DNA of 64,000 nucleotides from Streptosporangium sp. NBC_01756 (GCF_035917975.1 NZ_CP109130.1:868001-932000), one strand, 5' to 3'. Positions 32,482 to 42,050 are shown, counted from the stretch's first letter. Notes: generated by a model from the letters alone, not told the origin. Numbers and translations: made by a program.

Positions 32482-34689
32482 TTACTGGCAGGCGTCGCAG
32501 TACTCGGGGTTCTCCAGAGAGCACGCGACGGCCTCCGGATCGAGCACGGCGACGGGTGCCGCCTGGGCCACCGTGGTCTGGGCGATCCGGGTCGCCGGGC
32601 GCGAGCGCAGGTAGTAGGTCGTCTTGAGACCGGCCTTCCACGCGTAGGCGTACATCGAGGACAGCTTGCCGATGGTCGGCGTGGCCATGAAGAGGTTCAG
32701 CGACTGCGACTGGTCGATGTACGGCGTACGGGCCGCGGCCAGGTCGATCAGCGCCTTCTGCGGCAGCTCCCAGGCGGTCCGGTAGAGCGTCTTGAGATCC
32801 TCCGGCATGCCCGGAACGTCCTGGACGGAGCCGTCGGCCCGCTTGATCGCGTCCCGGATCTGCGGGGTCCACAGGCCCCGCGCCTCAAGGTCGCGGACCA
32901 GGTAGCGGTTGACCTGGAGGAACTCTCCCGACAGGGTCTCGCGTTTGAAGATGTTGGAGACCTGGGGCTCGATGCACTCGTAGCAGCCCGCGATGGAGGC
33001 GATGGTGGCCGTGGGCGCGATCGCGATCATCAGGGAGTTACGCAGGCCGGTCTCGGCGACCCTCGCCCTGAGCCGCTCCCACTCCGGCGACCGGCCGGCC
33101 CCGTAGTGGTCGGGATGGAGCACACCGCCGGCGGCCCGCGTCTCGGCGTAGGAGGGGTGCGGGCCCCGCTCGACGGCCAGGTCCGCGGAGGTGGCGTAGG
33201 CCGCCAGCGCGATCTCCTCGGAGATCCGGGTGGACAGCTCCAGCGCCCGCGGCGAGTCGAACGGCAGCCGCAGCGCGAAGAGAACGTCGGCCAGGCCCAT
33301 CAGGCCCAGGCCGATCGGCCGCCACCTCCGGTTGGCGGTCTCGGCCTCGGGGGTCGGATAGAAGCCCAGGTCGATGGTCCGGTCCAGGAACCGCACGGCG
33401 GTGCGGACGGTCCGGCGCAGCCGTGCCCAGTCGACGTCCTCGCCGTCCAGGTGGGCGGCGAGGTTGATCGAGCCGAGGTTGCAGACGGCCGTCTCGGCGT
33501 CGCCGGTCACCTCGAGGATCTCGGTGCAGAGGTTGGACAGGTGGATGACGTTCTCGGGACGGGCCGTCTGGTTGGAGGTCCGGTTGGCCGCGTCCTTGAA
33601 GGTCATCCAGCCGTTGCCGGTCTGGGCGAGGGTGCGCATCATCCGGCCGTACAGGGACCGCGCCGGGACCTGCCTGACGTAGCGGCCCTCGGCCTCGGCG
33701 GCCCGGTACGCCTCCTCGAACGCGGTGCCGTACAGGTCGGTGAGCTGCGGAACCTCCTTGGGGTCGAACAGTGACCACACACCGTCGGCCTCGACCCGGC
33801 GCATGAACTCGTCGGGGACCCAGTTGGCCAGGTTCAGGTTGTGCGTGCGGCGGGCCTCCTCGCCGGTGTTGTCACGCAGTTCGAGGAACTCCTCGACGTC
33901 GGCGTGCCAGGACTCCAGGTAGACACAGGCCGCGCCCTTGCGGCGGCCGCCCTGGTTGACCGCGGCGACGCTCGCGTCCAGCGTGCGCAGCCACGGCACG
34001 ATGCCGTTGGAGTGGCCGTTGGTGCCCTGGATCAACGAGCCGCGCGAGCGGACCCGGGTCCAGGCGACGCCGATGCCCCCGGCGTACTTCGACAGTCGCG
34101 CCACCTGCCCGTAGCGCTCGTAGATCGCCTCCAGTTCGTCGCGGGGCGAGTCGAGCAGGAAGCAGGAGGACAGCTGGGGCCTGCGCGAGCCGGAGTTGAA
34201 CAGGGTGGGCGAACTCGGCAGATAGGACAGGGTGGCCATGAGCGCGTACAGCTCGGCGGCCTCCCCGACCGACTCCGACAGGCCGCAGGCCACCCGCAGG
34301 AAGAAGTGCTGCGGACGCTCCAGGACTTTGCGGGTCTGCGGATGACGGAGCAGGTAGCGGTCGTAGACCGTACGCAGCCCGAAGTACTCGAACCGGCCGT
34401 CGGCGTCCGGCGCCACCAGTGCGTCCAGCGCCTCGGCATGGGCGGCCACGAAGGCGGCCAGGCCGTCCTGGATGAGCCCGGCCGCGTGCGTGGCGGCGAT
34501 CGACTCGGAGAAGGTCCGCACGCCGTGCTCGGCCGCCTCGTCGGCGATCAGCTCCGCCAGCAGCCCGGCGGCGATCCTGGAGTTCTCCGGGTCGGTGATC
34601 ACCCGGGCGGCGGCCTCCTCGATGGCCAACCGGCGGGCAGCCGGGTCGTTACCGGTCTTCCCGGCGGCCTCGGCCAGAGTCTGTGTCAC
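32482..34689 (-). CDS. nrdA: Class Ia ribonucleotide reductase, alpha (R1) subunit
   Basis: 735 residues, GTG start at 34689 behind GAGGGG. Active-site NLCTEI, the SSPTLFNSG and LSSC segments with the reducible Cys, and the C-terminal swinging pair CDAC are all present. An ATP-cone-like start (residues about 1-100) suggests allosteric activity control, though shortened. It leads nrdAB. The 5' leader contains a cobalamin riboswitch, so this B12-independent enzyme should be repressed when cobalamin allows a class II enzyme (NrdJ, expected elsewhere) to work. Confidence 0.96.
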   Translation of the reverse strand: MTQTLAEAAGKTGNDPAARRLAIEEAAARVITDPENSRIAAGLLAELIADEAAEHGVRTFSESIAATHAAGLIQDGLAAFVAAHAEALDALVAPDADGRFEYFGLRTVYDRYLLRHPQTRKVLERPQHFFLRVACGLSESVGEAAELYALMATLSYLPSSPTLFNSGSRRPQLSSCFLLDSPRDELEAIYERYGQVARLSKYAGGIGVAWTRVRSRGSLIQGTNGHSNGIVPWLRTLDASVAAVNQGGRRKGAACVYLESWHADVEEFLELRDNTGEEARRTHNLNLANWVPDEFMRRVEADGVWSLFDPKEVPQLTDLYGTAFEEAYRAAEAEGRYVRQVPARSLYGRMMRTLAQTGNGWMTFKDAANRTSNQTARPENVIHLSNLCTEILEVTGDAETAVCNLGSINLAAHLDGEDVDWARLRRTVRTAVRFLDRTIDLGFYPTPEAETANRRWRPIGLGLMGLADVLFALRLPFDSPRALELSTRISEEIALAAYATSADLAVERGPHPSYAETRAAGGVLHPDHYGAGRSPEWERLRARVAETGLRNSLMIAIAPTATIASIAGCYECIEPQVSNIFKRETLSGEFLQVNRYLVRDLEARGLWTPQIRDAIKRADGSVQDVPGMPEDLKTLYRTAWELPQKALIDLAAARTPYIDQSQSLNLFMATPTIGKLSSMYAYAWKAGLKTTYYLRSRPATRIAQTTVAQAAPVAVLDPEAVACSLENPEYCDACQ

Positions 34690-34748
34690 GTGATACCCCT
34701 CGCGCGCTCGAATTCCCCGTAGGGCTCCCGCCGGAAAAGCGCACGCGT

Positions 34749-34777
34749 CAAAGAACGGTCCCGGACACGCGGGACCG
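34749..34777 (-). terminator. Attenuator-like hairpin in the nrdAB leader
   Basis: On the minus strand CGGTCCC (34777-34771) pairs with GGGACCG (34762-34756) and is followed by TTCTTT. It lies between the cobalamin aptamer and nrdA, so it could be the riboswitch's expression platform. Confidence 0.55.
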
Positions 34778-34894
34778 CCTCATTCCGCGGGCCCTCCCTC
34801 GAGGCCCTGGACAGTTTTCATGGTCGAGTCCGCCTCGCCTGGCACACCTCGGACCGCTTCACACGACCCTCAGCGCCCGGCTCGGCTCCCTCTC

Positions 34895-35062
34895 CCTGTG
34901 TCACCGGCAGGTCTTCGGACTCACGGGCGCCTGACACATGCCTACTGACCGTCGCTTCCCAGGCATGGCACGCCCAGTGCTTCGTGACGGTGGTCGTTCC
35001 CGTTCACCGCTGCGGGGCAGTCCCGGACTCACACCGGGTTCCCTCTTGCCTCGCCCTCGGAA
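34895..35062 (-). ncRNA. Cobalamin riboswitch upstream of nrdAB
   Basis: Reading the minus strand, the aptamer landmarks occur in order: AGAGGGAACCCGGTG, GGGACTGCCCCGCAGCGGTG, a central AAGCGACGGTCAGTAGG, and GTGAGTCCGAAGACCTGCCGG (the B12 box region). These match the Cobalamin Rfam-type core. The ends are approximate. It is followed by an attenuator-like hairpin and then nrdA, about 200 nt downstream. Confidence 0.93.
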
Positions 35063-35090
35063 GAAGGGCGAACCAGCAACGAGCAGGATC

Positions 35091-36116
35091 CTACATGTAG
35101 GGGCGCCGGACGCAACTACCCCAACAGCTTGTGGAAAAAGTGCTCAACAGGCCGAGTTCGTTGAGCACCTCCCGGGTACGTCCGGTCTCCGTGACGAGCC
35201 ACTGGCGGAAGTCGTCGCCGCTCAGGTAGACCCGGTTCCAGCTGTTGGCGACGCAGACGGCCCGCCAGCGGGGGGACGCGTCGATACGGTCACACAGAGC
35301 GACGGCCGCATCCCTGTCCTCGGCGCTCATGCCCCGAGGACCGAGGACGCCGCACCAGTCGGTGTACTCCAGACGGATGTCCAACTCCATCAACGTCGGC
35401 GCGTCGATACCGTCGATCCGCTCCGCGGAGGAGACCATCAGCGGCCGCAGGCGGCCCGCGGCGATCTCGGGGACGAAGGATCGGGCGGAACCCAGCAGGG
35501 CGGCCACCCGGCCGTCGTGAAGCGCCTGTGCCGCCTCGATCCCGCTGGCGTAGCCGGCGTAGTCCAGCAGCCGGTTGTCCACCCCCAGGCACTTTCCGAT
35601 CATGCCGTAGAGCACATGGTCGGAGCCTCCCTCCATCCGGCCCCCCACCGTCATCGTGGCGGGATCGCGGTGGAGCACCGCGGCGAAGTCCTCGAAGGCG
35701 CGAAGGCGCGAGCCGGCCGGGACGACCAGGGCCGCCCAGTCGCCGACCAGGCGGGCCAGGGGGGTGGTGGACTCCGCCACCGAGGCAGCGTTGGCGATCT
35801 CCGCCCCCGCGATCATGGGCATCCCGGTGAGAAGCATCCTGCCCTCGCGCGCGAAGGAGCCGCGGGCGGCGGGGAACGCACTCAGGGCGGAGGCGCCCAG
35901 GCCGCCGGGATGGTTGCTCACCTCGGCCGCCCGTGCCATCCGGTCCCCGGTCAGGACCATGGCCAGCGCGCGTGCGGCCCGGTCCCAGCCCTGCCCGCGC
36001 GCGGCGGGCGCGACCAGGGTCAGCCGGCCGGCCATGGGCGCGCGGGAGCCGCCGGTCCCGCAGCCGCCTGCGACCATGACCCCCAGGGCGAGCACGAGGA
36101 AGCGCCTGCGGTGCAT
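35091..36116 (-). CDS. TctC/Bug-type solute-binding lipoprotein
   Basis: 341 residues. The N-terminus MHRRRFLVLALGVMVAGGCG is a lipoprotein signal (Cys near residue 19). The rest fits the tripartite tricarboxylate transporter receptor family: LVAPAARGQGWDRAARALA resembles the P-G-G-x-D opening and SNHPGGLGASAL the ligand loop. No TctA/TctB membrane genes are nearby. The end of the gene abuts the 5' side of the nrdAB riboswitch, so the nrdAB promoter must lie close to or inside this 3' end. Substrate unknown. Confidence 0.85.
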   Translation of the reverse strand: MHRRRFLVLALGVMVAGGCGTGGSRAPMAGRLTLVAPAARGQGWDRAARALAMVLTGDRMARAAEVSNHPGGLGASALSAFPAARGSFAREGRMLLTGMPMIAGAEIANAASVAESTTPLARLVGDWAALVVPAGSRLRAFEDFAAVLHRDPATMTVGGRMEGGSDHVLYGMIGKCLGVDNRLLDYAGYASGIEAAQALHDGRVAALLGSARSFVPEIAAGRLRPLMVSSAERIDGIDAPTLMELDIRLEYTDWCGVLGPRGMSAEDRDAAVALCDRIDASPRWRAVCVANSWNRVYLSGDDFRQWLVTETGRTREVLNELGLLSTFSTSCWGSCVRRPYM

Positions 36117-36221
36117 AAGCGCCCCCTCCCCACGCCCCTTAATACCTTATGTTACATACGCATCACTTTCTGTCACAAATTGGGGGGTCTTATCGTCTTG
36201 AGGGATCGGCGGCGCCGAGAC

Positions 36222-38042
36222 TCACTCCACCGTGACGCTCTTGGCCAGGTTGCGGGGCTTGTCCACGTCCCGCTCCAGCGCCACCGCGGCGTGGTAGGCC
36301 AGGAGCTGGAGCGGGATCGACAGCAGGATCGGATCCAGCTCGATCTCGTTCTTCGGCACCACGACGCAGTCGTCGGCCAGCTTGGGGTCGGCCGTACGGT
36401 GGCCGACCATGAGCACCCGTCCCCCACGGGCGCGGATCTCACCCAGCGTGGTCAGGTTCTTGTCCAGCAGTTCGTCGTCGGGGACGATCGCGACGGTGGG
36501 CATCTCCGGGCCGATCAGCGCCAGCGGCCCGTGCTTGAGCTCGCTGGCCGGATACGCCTCGGCGTGCACGTAGGAGATCTCCTTGAGCTTCTGCGCGCCC
36601 TCCCGGGCCACCGGGTATCCCCGGACCCGGCCGACGAACATCATGCTCGGCGTGTCGGCGTACTTGTGCGCGAGCTCCCTGATCTGCGGCTCCAGCGCGA
36701 GGATCTCCTTGATCTGGCCGGGCAGCCTGCGCAGGCCCTCGCAGATGCGGCGGCCGTCGGCCGGGGACAGGTCCCGCACCCGGCCCAGGTGGAGCGCGAG
36801 CAGCGCGAAGGCCACCGCGGTCGAGGTGAACGCCTTCGTGCTCGCCACCGAGACCTCGGGACCGGCGTGCAGGTAGACGCCGCCGTTGCACTCGCGGGCG
36901 ATGGCGCTGCCGACGGTGTTGACGATGCCGAGCACCCGGCCGCCCTTGCGCTTGAGCTCCTGGACGGCGGCGAGGGTGTCGTAGGTCTCCCCCGACTGGC
37001 TGATCGCCACGTAGAGGGTGTCGGGCTCCACGACCGGGCTGCGGTAGCGGAACTCGCTGGCCGGCTCGGCGTCGGCCGGGATCCGTGCCAGCTCCTCGAT
37101 CAGCTGGGCGCCGATCTGCCCCGAGTAGTAGGCGGACCCGCAACCGATGATCTTCACGCGGCGGAACGACCGCGTCTCGCGGGCGTCCATGTTGAGACCG
37201 CCCAGGTGGGCGATGTGGAAGCGGTCGTCCAGCCGCCCGCGCAGCGTCCTGGCCACGGTCTCGGGCTGCTCGGAGATCTCCTTGAGCAGGTAGTGCTCGT
37301 AGCCGCCGGTGTCGTAGTGCCCGGCCTCCCAGTCGACGGTCAACGGCTCCTTGGCCGTCTCGCGCGCGTCGCTGGCGAAGGTGGTGAAACCGTCCGCCTT
37401 GAGCACCGCGAGCTCGCCGTCCTCCAGGTGGACCACCTGGCGGGTGTAGCGGACCAGCGCGGCGACGTCGGAGGCGGCGAACATCTCCTTCTCACCGATG
37501 CCCAGCACGATCGGGCTTCCGTTACGGGCCACGACCACCTCGCCGGGCCGCTGGGCGTCGAGCACCGCGATGCCGTACGTGCCGACGATCCGCTTGATCG
37601 CCATCCGGACCGCCTCCTCCAGCGAGTCGGACTCCTCGACGGTACGGGCGATCAGGTGCGAGAGCACCTCGGTGTCGGTCTCGGACGTGAAGACCGCGCC
37701 GTCGGCCTCCAGCTTCGCCCGCAGTTCGTCGGCGTTCTCGATGATGCCGTTGTGCACCACTGCGATGCGCTCGTCGGTGGACAGGTGGGGGTGGGCGTTG
37801 ACGTCGCTGGGCGCCCCGTGGGTGGCCCAGCGGGTGTGCCCGATGCCCAGGCCACCCTTGAACCGCGCCGGCACGACCGCCGCCAGGTCGGCCACCCGGC
37901 CCTTGACCTTGCGCAACTTCAGGCCCTTGTTGGAGACCACCACACCGGCCGAGTCGTAGCCCCGGTACTCAAGGCGCTGCAGGCCCTCCAGCAGGATGGG
38001 CGCCGCGTCCTTGGGCCCCACATACGCCACGATTCCGCACAT
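36222..38042 (-). CDS. glmS: Glutamine-fructose-6-phosphate aminotransferase (isomerizing)
   Basis: 606 residues. Cys2 of MCGIVAYVG is the glutaminase nucleophile; GHTRWATHG and SDTEVL-like ETDTEVLSHL segments follow; two SIS isomerase domains (SQSGETYDT, STKAFTS) and the conserved end KSVTVE complete it. It makes glucosamine-6-phosphate for the cell wall. No glmS ribozyme is evident in its 55-bp leader. A 91-residue conserved gene lies just upstream in the same direction. Confidence 0.97.
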   Translation of the reverse strand: MCGIVAYVGPKDAAPILLEGLQRLEYRGYDSAGVVVSNKGLKLRKVKGRVADLAAVVPARFKGGLGIGHTRWATHGAPSDVNAHPHLSTDERIAVVHNGIIENADELRAKLEADGAVFTSETDTEVLSHLIARTVEESDSLEEAVRMAIKRIVGTYGIAVLDAQRPGEVVVARNGSPIVLGIGEKEMFAASDVAALVRYTRQVVHLEDGELAVLKADGFTTFASDARETAKEPLTVDWEAGHYDTGGYEHYLLKEISEQPETVARTLRGRLDDRFHIAHLGGLNMDARETRSFRRVKIIGCGSAYYSGQIGAQLIEELARIPADAEPASEFRYRSPVVEPDTLYVAISQSGETYDTLAAVQELKRKGGRVLGIVNTVGSAIARECNGGVYLHAGPEVSVASTKAFTSTAVAFALLALHLGRVRDLSPADGRRICEGLRRLPGQIKEILALEPQIRELAHKYADTPSMMFVGRVRGYPVAREGAQKLKEISYVHAEAYPASELKHGPLALIGPEMPTVAIVPDDELLDKNLTTLGEIRARGGRVLMVGHRTADPKLADDCVVVPKNEIELDPILLSIPLQLLAYHAAVALERDVDKPRNLAKSVTVE

Positions 38043-38097
38043 CTAACCGCTCCTTGCCATAGACGACCTGCCGGTGAACGACGTGCCCGTGAACGCC

Positions 38098-38373
38098 TCA
38101 CCCGTAGACGATCCGGCGCAGCTGACGCAGGGAGAGTTCGGGTGCCGCGACACGGCGGGCTGAGATCTCGACGGCGATCCGGGGAAAGATCTCCTCGTTG
38201 ACCAGCCCTTTGGCCTTGAGCTCGGCGTGCCGCCGCCGGACGAACTCCTCCACGGGCTCGGAGAAGTACGCCAGCACGTCCGCCACCACCCGCGCCGCCT
38301 CCCCCGGACCGAGCGCGCTCGTCCGGGTCAGGTGGGTAATCAGCTCCTCATGCGGATGCCATGCCATGGCCAC
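38098..38373 (-). CDS. Small conserved hypothetical protein
   Basis: 91 residues, soluble and mostly helical by composition, starting MAMAWHPHEEL; ATG at 38367 (third codon) is an equally possible start. I recognise no domain. The C-terminal half (LKAKGLVNEEIFPRIAVEI, SLRQLRRIVYG) looks amphipathic helical. It sits 55 bp upstream of glmS and may share its transcript. It is divergent from the amidase gene (155-bp gap). Confidence 0.7.
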   Translation of the reverse strand: MAMAWHPHEELITHLTRTSALGPGEAARVVADVLAYFSEPVEEFVRRRHAELKAKGLVNEEIFPRIAVEISARRVAAPELSLRQLRRIVYG

Positions 38374-38528
38374 AGAGCAGGACCATACGCAGCATTGATG
38401 GCCTTCACCAAGTTTTCTGCCCGATTTCGGGCAAGTTTTGCTCCAGTGGACCCCAACACCGTCCGACCATGAGACATTCGGTAATCCGATCCACCCTCTG
38501 CGTAGTCATCCGGCCAGGAGGAACCAGC

Positions 38529-40460
38529 ATGCGCCGTCTGCCGGGGATCGCCGTCGCCGCCGCGCTCGCCGCACTGACCCCCCAGGCCGTCGGGGATCGG
38601 ACGCCGGAGGCCGGGCCGGCGACTCGGCGGTCCGACGCACCGGAGAGCAGGCAGGCGGTCTTCGCCCGGGTGGCCCGGACCTCCGGCGTGCCCGAGAGCG
38701 TGCTGCTCGCGGTGGCCTACCTGGAGTCCCGATGGGACGCCAACAACGGGCTGCCCAGCGTCTCGGCGGGCTACGGCCCCATGCACCTGGTCGACGGCCG
38801 GCTCGGCCCGGAGCTCCGCCGTCACGACACGGAGGACCCGCGCGGTGACGAGCGCCGGCCGCGCCCTCCCGTCGTACCCGCCGCCCAGGCGCCCCCGCCC
38901 GAGGACACCCTGCACCGGGCCGCGGAGCTGACCGGCATCACCCCCGCCCGGCTGCGCCGGGATCCGGCAGCCAACATCGAGGGCGGCGCGGCGCTGCTCG
39001 CCGACCACCAGCGGCGCATCGGCGCACAGCCCGCCGCCGACCCCGCGCGGTGGTACGGCGCAGTGGCCCGCTATCCCGGCACGACGGGCACCGGAGCGGG
39101 CACCGGATCGGCGGGCTCCTTCGCCGACGAGGTCTACGCGACGATCCGCACCGGAGCCGCGCGCGTGACCGACGACGGCGAGCGGGTGGTCCTGCGGGCG
39201 ATCCCGGATCTCTCCCCTCCGCGCCTGCCCACCTCGGCCGGACTGCGGCGCGCGGCCGCGCCCGCGCCCGACTGCCCGCCCGCCCTCTCCTGTGAGTGGA
39301 TGCCGGCCGCCTACCGGCGGCTCAAGCAGGGCGGTTACGGCAACCACGACCGCTACGACGCCCCCCGTCCCATCGACTACATCGTCATCCACGACGGGGA
39401 GACCGGCTACGACGCCATGACCCGGCTGGCCGCCGACCCCACCTACCTGAGCTGGCACTACACCCTGCGCTCCAGCGACGGCCACATCGCCCAGCACCTA
39501 CGGGGCAGCGACATCGGATGGCACGCCGGAAACTGGTACGTCAACAGCCGCTCCATCGGCCTGGAGCACGAGGGCTACCTGGCCAGGGGCGCCTGGTACA
39601 CCGAGTCGATGTACCGGTCCTCGGCCAGGCTGGTCGCCTACCTCGCACGCAAGTACCAGATCCCCCTGGACCGGGCGCACATCATCGGCCATGACAACGT
39701 GCCGGGCACCACTCCGGAAACCGTACGCGACATGCACTCGGATCCCGGCCCCTACTGGGACTGGCGCCACTACTTCGAACTGCTCGGCAGCCCCTTGACC
39801 GGTTCCTCCGACCCCACCGCGCGCTCGGTGCTGATCAGGCCGGACTACGCTCTCAACCGAGCACGCTTCACCGGTTGCGCCAAGTCCGGCACGTGCCCCA
39901 GCCGGAGCACCTCCTCGGTCTGGCTGCACAGCCGCCCCTCGGAGACGGCCCCGCTGGTCAGGGACGTCGGCAAGCACCCGACGGACGCCTCCACCTACAG
40001 CGTCTACGACCAGGCGGCGCGCGCCTCCACCGGCCAGCGCTACGCCCTCGCCGGACGCAGGGGCGACTGGACGGCCATCTGGTACCTCGGGCAGAAGGCG
40101 TGGTTCCACGACCCGGTGGCCATGCGCACGTCCGTGCCCGCCACCGGCCGCCTGGTGACGCCCCGGCCCGGTCTCACCTCCGTCAAGGTGTACGGCAGGG
40201 CCTATCCCGACGCGTCGGCCTACCCCCGGGGCGTCCCACCGGAGAAACTGACCCCCCTGCAGTACACGCTTCCGGCCGGGCAGTTCTACAGCCTGGGCAT
40301 GACGAGCCCCGCCACCTACCTCCGGGCGGGCGCCTTCGACCCGTCGCACCACCGGATCATCAGAGGGGACACCCCGTACCGGCAGATCCAGTTCGGTCAC
40401 CGGATCATGTTCGTGCGGGCCGCCGACGTTCGGGTGATCAGCGACGAAGACCGTCGTTAG
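38529..40460 (+). CDS. Secreted N-acetylmuramoyl-L-alanine amidase, multidomain
   Basis: 643 residues. A signal peptide (MRRLPGIAVAAALAALTPQAVG); a transglycosylase-like helical segment (SGVPESVLLAVAYLESRWD, then GYGPMHL) at about 45-90; a central amidase_2/PGRP domain (about 290-430) with zinc-ligand-type IVIHDGETG, SWHYTLRSSDG, GWHAGN and IIGHDNVPGTTPE; and a C-terminal region with SH3-like strands. The RBS AGGAGGAA makes ATG 38529 clear. It would cut the amide between muramic acid and the stem peptide outside the cell. The glutamate of the lytic-transglycosylase-like part (YLESRW) is present, so dual activity is conceivable. Confidence 0.9.
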   Translation: MRRLPGIAVAAALAALTPQAVGDRTPEAGPATRRSDAPESRQAVFARVARTSGVPESVLLAVAYLESRWDANNGLPSVSAGYGPMHLVDGRLGPELRRHDTEDPRGDERRPRPPVVPAAQAPPPEDTLHRAAELTGITPARLRRDPAANIEGGAALLADHQRRIGAQPAADPARWYGAVARYPGTTGTGAGTGSAGSFADEVYATIRTGAARVTDDGERVVLRAIPDLSPPRLPTSAGLRRAAAPAPDCPPALSCEWMPAAYRRLKQGGYGNHDRYDAPRPIDYIVIHDGETGYDAMTRLAADPTYLSWHYTLRSSDGHIAQHLRGSDIGWHAGNWYVNSRSIGLEHEGYLARGAWYTESMYRSSARLVAYLARKYQIPLDRAHIIGHDNVPGTTPETVRDMHSDPGPYWDWRHYFELLGSPLTGSSDPTARSVLIRPDYALNRARFTGCAKSGTCPSRSTSSVWLHSRPSETAPLVRDVGKHPTDASTYSVYDQAARASTGQRYALAGRRGDWTAIWYLGQKAWFHDPVAMRTSVPATGRLVTPRPGLTSVKVYGRAYPDASAYPRGVPPEKLTPLQYTLPAGQFYSLGMTSPATYLRAGAFDPSHHRIIRGDTPYRQIQFGHRIMFVRAADVRVISDEDRR

Positions 40461-40536
40461 GTCGTCGGCATGCGCACATCCGCGCTCCGGAGGCGCTAGA
40501 GTTTTCATGTGCCCCGGATGACTTTCCGGGAAACAC

Positions 40537-40608
40537 GCGGAAGTGGCTCAGTGGTAGAGCATCACCTTGCCAAGGTGAGGGTCGCGGGTTCGAATCCCGT
40601 CTTCCGCT
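40537..40608 (+). tRNA. tRNA-Gly(GCC)
   Basis: Acceptor GCGGAAG pairs with CTTCCGC. The anticodon stem is CACCT-TGCCAA-GGTG with anticodon GCC, and the T-arm contains GGTTCGAATCC. 72 nt, CCA not encoded. First of four tRNA genes. Confidence 0.97.
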
Positions 40609-40633
40609 CCGGCAGATCCTCCGGGATCTGGCT

Positions 40634-40704
40634 GGTGGAGTGGCCGAGAGGCGAGGCAACGGCCTGCAAAGCCGTGTACACGGGTTCAAATCCCGTCTCC
40701 ACCT
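40634..40704 (+). tRNA. tRNA-Cys(GCA)
   Basis: Acceptor GGTGGAG pairs with CTCCACC. The anticodon loop CTGCAAA carries GCA; T-loop GGTTCAAATCC. 71 nt, CCA not encoded. Confidence 0.97.
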
Positions 40705-40781
40705 CAGTGCACGGACATCGGAGCCTCAGGGATCCGGTAAAGTAGCGCAGGTGCCGCCGAGGGGAAACCCGGAGCAGACAC

Positions 40782-40853
40782 GCGGAAGTGGCTCAGTGGT
40801 AGAGCATCACCTTGCCAAGGTGAGGGTCGCGGGTTCGAATCCCGTCTTCCGCT
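40782..40853 (+). tRNA. tRNA-Gly(GCC), second identical copy
   Basis: Identical over all 72 nt to the copy at 40537, with a different following sequence. A separate promoter is possible in the 77-bp gap (GGTAAAGTAGCG resembles a -10 region). Confidence 0.97.
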
Positions 40854-40866
40854 CTGGTTCACCCGA

Positions 40867-40941
40867 GGACGATTAGCTCAGCGGGAGAGCGCTTCCCTGA
40901 CACGGAAGAGGTCACAGGTTCAATCCCTGTATCGTCCACCA
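40867..40941 (+). tRNA. tRNA-Val(GAC)
   Basis: Acceptor GGACGAT pairs with ATCGTCC. The anticodon loop CTGACAC carries GAC; T-loop GGTTCAATCC. CCA is encoded at 40939-40941. It ends the tRNA group just before a terminator. Confidence 0.97.
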
Positions 40942-40944
40942 CAG

Positions 40945-40980
40945 AGGTCCCCAGGTCATCGACCCAGGGACCTTTTATTT
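40945..40980 (+). terminator. Rho-independent terminator of the tRNA cluster
   Basis: AGGTCCC-CA-GGTC-ATC-GACC-CA-GGGACCT followed by TTTTATTT. A classical hairpin with a T-run, rare in this window. Confidence 0.95.
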
Positions 40981-41177
40981 TCGGCGTCTTTTCGGCGTCT
41001 TTTTCGGCGCGGTCACCGGGTCCACCGCGCGCATCGGCCCTCCTGGCTCTCCACGAATCGTCGCGATCATCCTTTTCAGCCGCGGCAGATCACCGTTAGG
41101 AGGCAACATAGAGGGACGCACAACGCGAAACCGGTTAATCGCTGTGCTTTTCCGACCGTAGTGAAGGGGGCCGACCT

Positions 41178-42050
41178 GTGCAGCGTGTGGTGGTCGATCC
41201 GGAGGTGCCTGCAGACATCGCCAACCTCTTGCGGCGGAACGGACCACTGCTCTCCCGCTTCCGGACCGGGTGGAGCCCGGAGCCGAAGGGCGCCCGGCTG
41301 CCCACCCCACTTGTGATCTCCCTCGGCATCACGGCGGCCATGGTGGCCGCCGCCACCGCCGTCACCGGCGCGTCGAAGGCGTTCTTCCTAGTTCTGGCCG
41401 GCCTCTATGCCACGGTCCTCACCTGCGTCTACATCGCCAGGAAACCCCTGCCACCCGACTCCGTCGAGCGGGTCGTGTACCGGAACGCGCAGCGGTTCAG
41501 GGGGGGCTACCTGATCGTGGAGGATTTCGACTACGGCTCCAGGGATCTGCTCAGCCGGGTCCAGCAGGCGATCGATCGCATCTTCGGCTCACGGGTCAAC
41601 GCCATGGGCATGCTCGACAGCGTGCGCAACTCGGTGATGCTGCCCGCCGAGGAATGGGAGATCGCCCGGCTGCTGACCAAGCTGTCGGCGCTGCGGGCCA
41701 GGCACCACACCCTCGCCCGGGGGGTGCGGACGCCGGAGGTGGCGGCTGCGATGGCGCCCCTCGAACGGGCGCTGGCCGCCAGCGAGACCGCCGTCGTCGC
41801 GAGAGTGGAGGCGCTGGAGCGGTACGCGCGCCACGTGGCGGCCGCCGATCGTGCCCTCAACGCCCAGGGTCAGGTCGACGCCCTTCTCGCCCACCTGCCG
41901 GAATACGAGCAGCTCATCGCCGAGACGGGTGCCGCCCGGTTCTCGGCGCCGGAGATCGGCCACCTGAGCGAGGACGCCGCCCAACTCCGGCGGGCGCTCC
42001 ATGACAGTGTCCGCTCCGCCCACGAGGCCTTCCGCTACCTGGATGGATGA
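41178..42050 (+). CDS. Hypothetical membrane protein, first of a tandem paralogous pair
   Basis: 290 residues, GTG start at 41178 with AGGGGG 7 bases upstream. A short N-terminal segment (VVDPEVPADIANLLRRNGPLLSRFRTGW), two adjacent hydrophobic helices (about 45-90), then a cytoplasmic alpha-helical domain with long helices (NSVMLPAEEWEIARLLTKLSAL; ALAASETAVVARVEALERYA). Closely similar to the following gene over the whole length. No enzyme motif seen. It resembles a membrane-anchored coiled-coil protein. Confidence 0.8.
   Translation: MQRVVVDPEVPADIANLLRRNGPLLSRFRTGWSPEPKGARLPTPLVISLGITAAMVAAATAVTGASKAFFLVLAGLYATVLTCVYIARKPLPPDSVERVVYRNAQRFRGGYLIVEDFDYGSRDLLSRVQQAIDRIFGSRVNAMGMLDSVRNSVMLPAEEWEIARLLTKLSALRARHHTLARGVRTPEVAAAMAPLERALAASETAVVARVEALERYARHVAAADRALNAQGQVDALLAHLPEYEQLIAETGAARFSAPEIGHLSEDAAQLRRALHDSVRSAHEAFRYLDG

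Noticed and set aside
34938-38201. A 1087-codon plus-strand frame over the TctC and glmS genes
   Set aside because: It is antisense to glmS and TctC and runs through the nrdAB riboswitch; no recognisable domain.
40438-40876. Open frames over the tRNA cluster
   Set aside because: They read through four clear tRNA genes; repeated peptide pieces reflect the duplicated tRNA-Gly.
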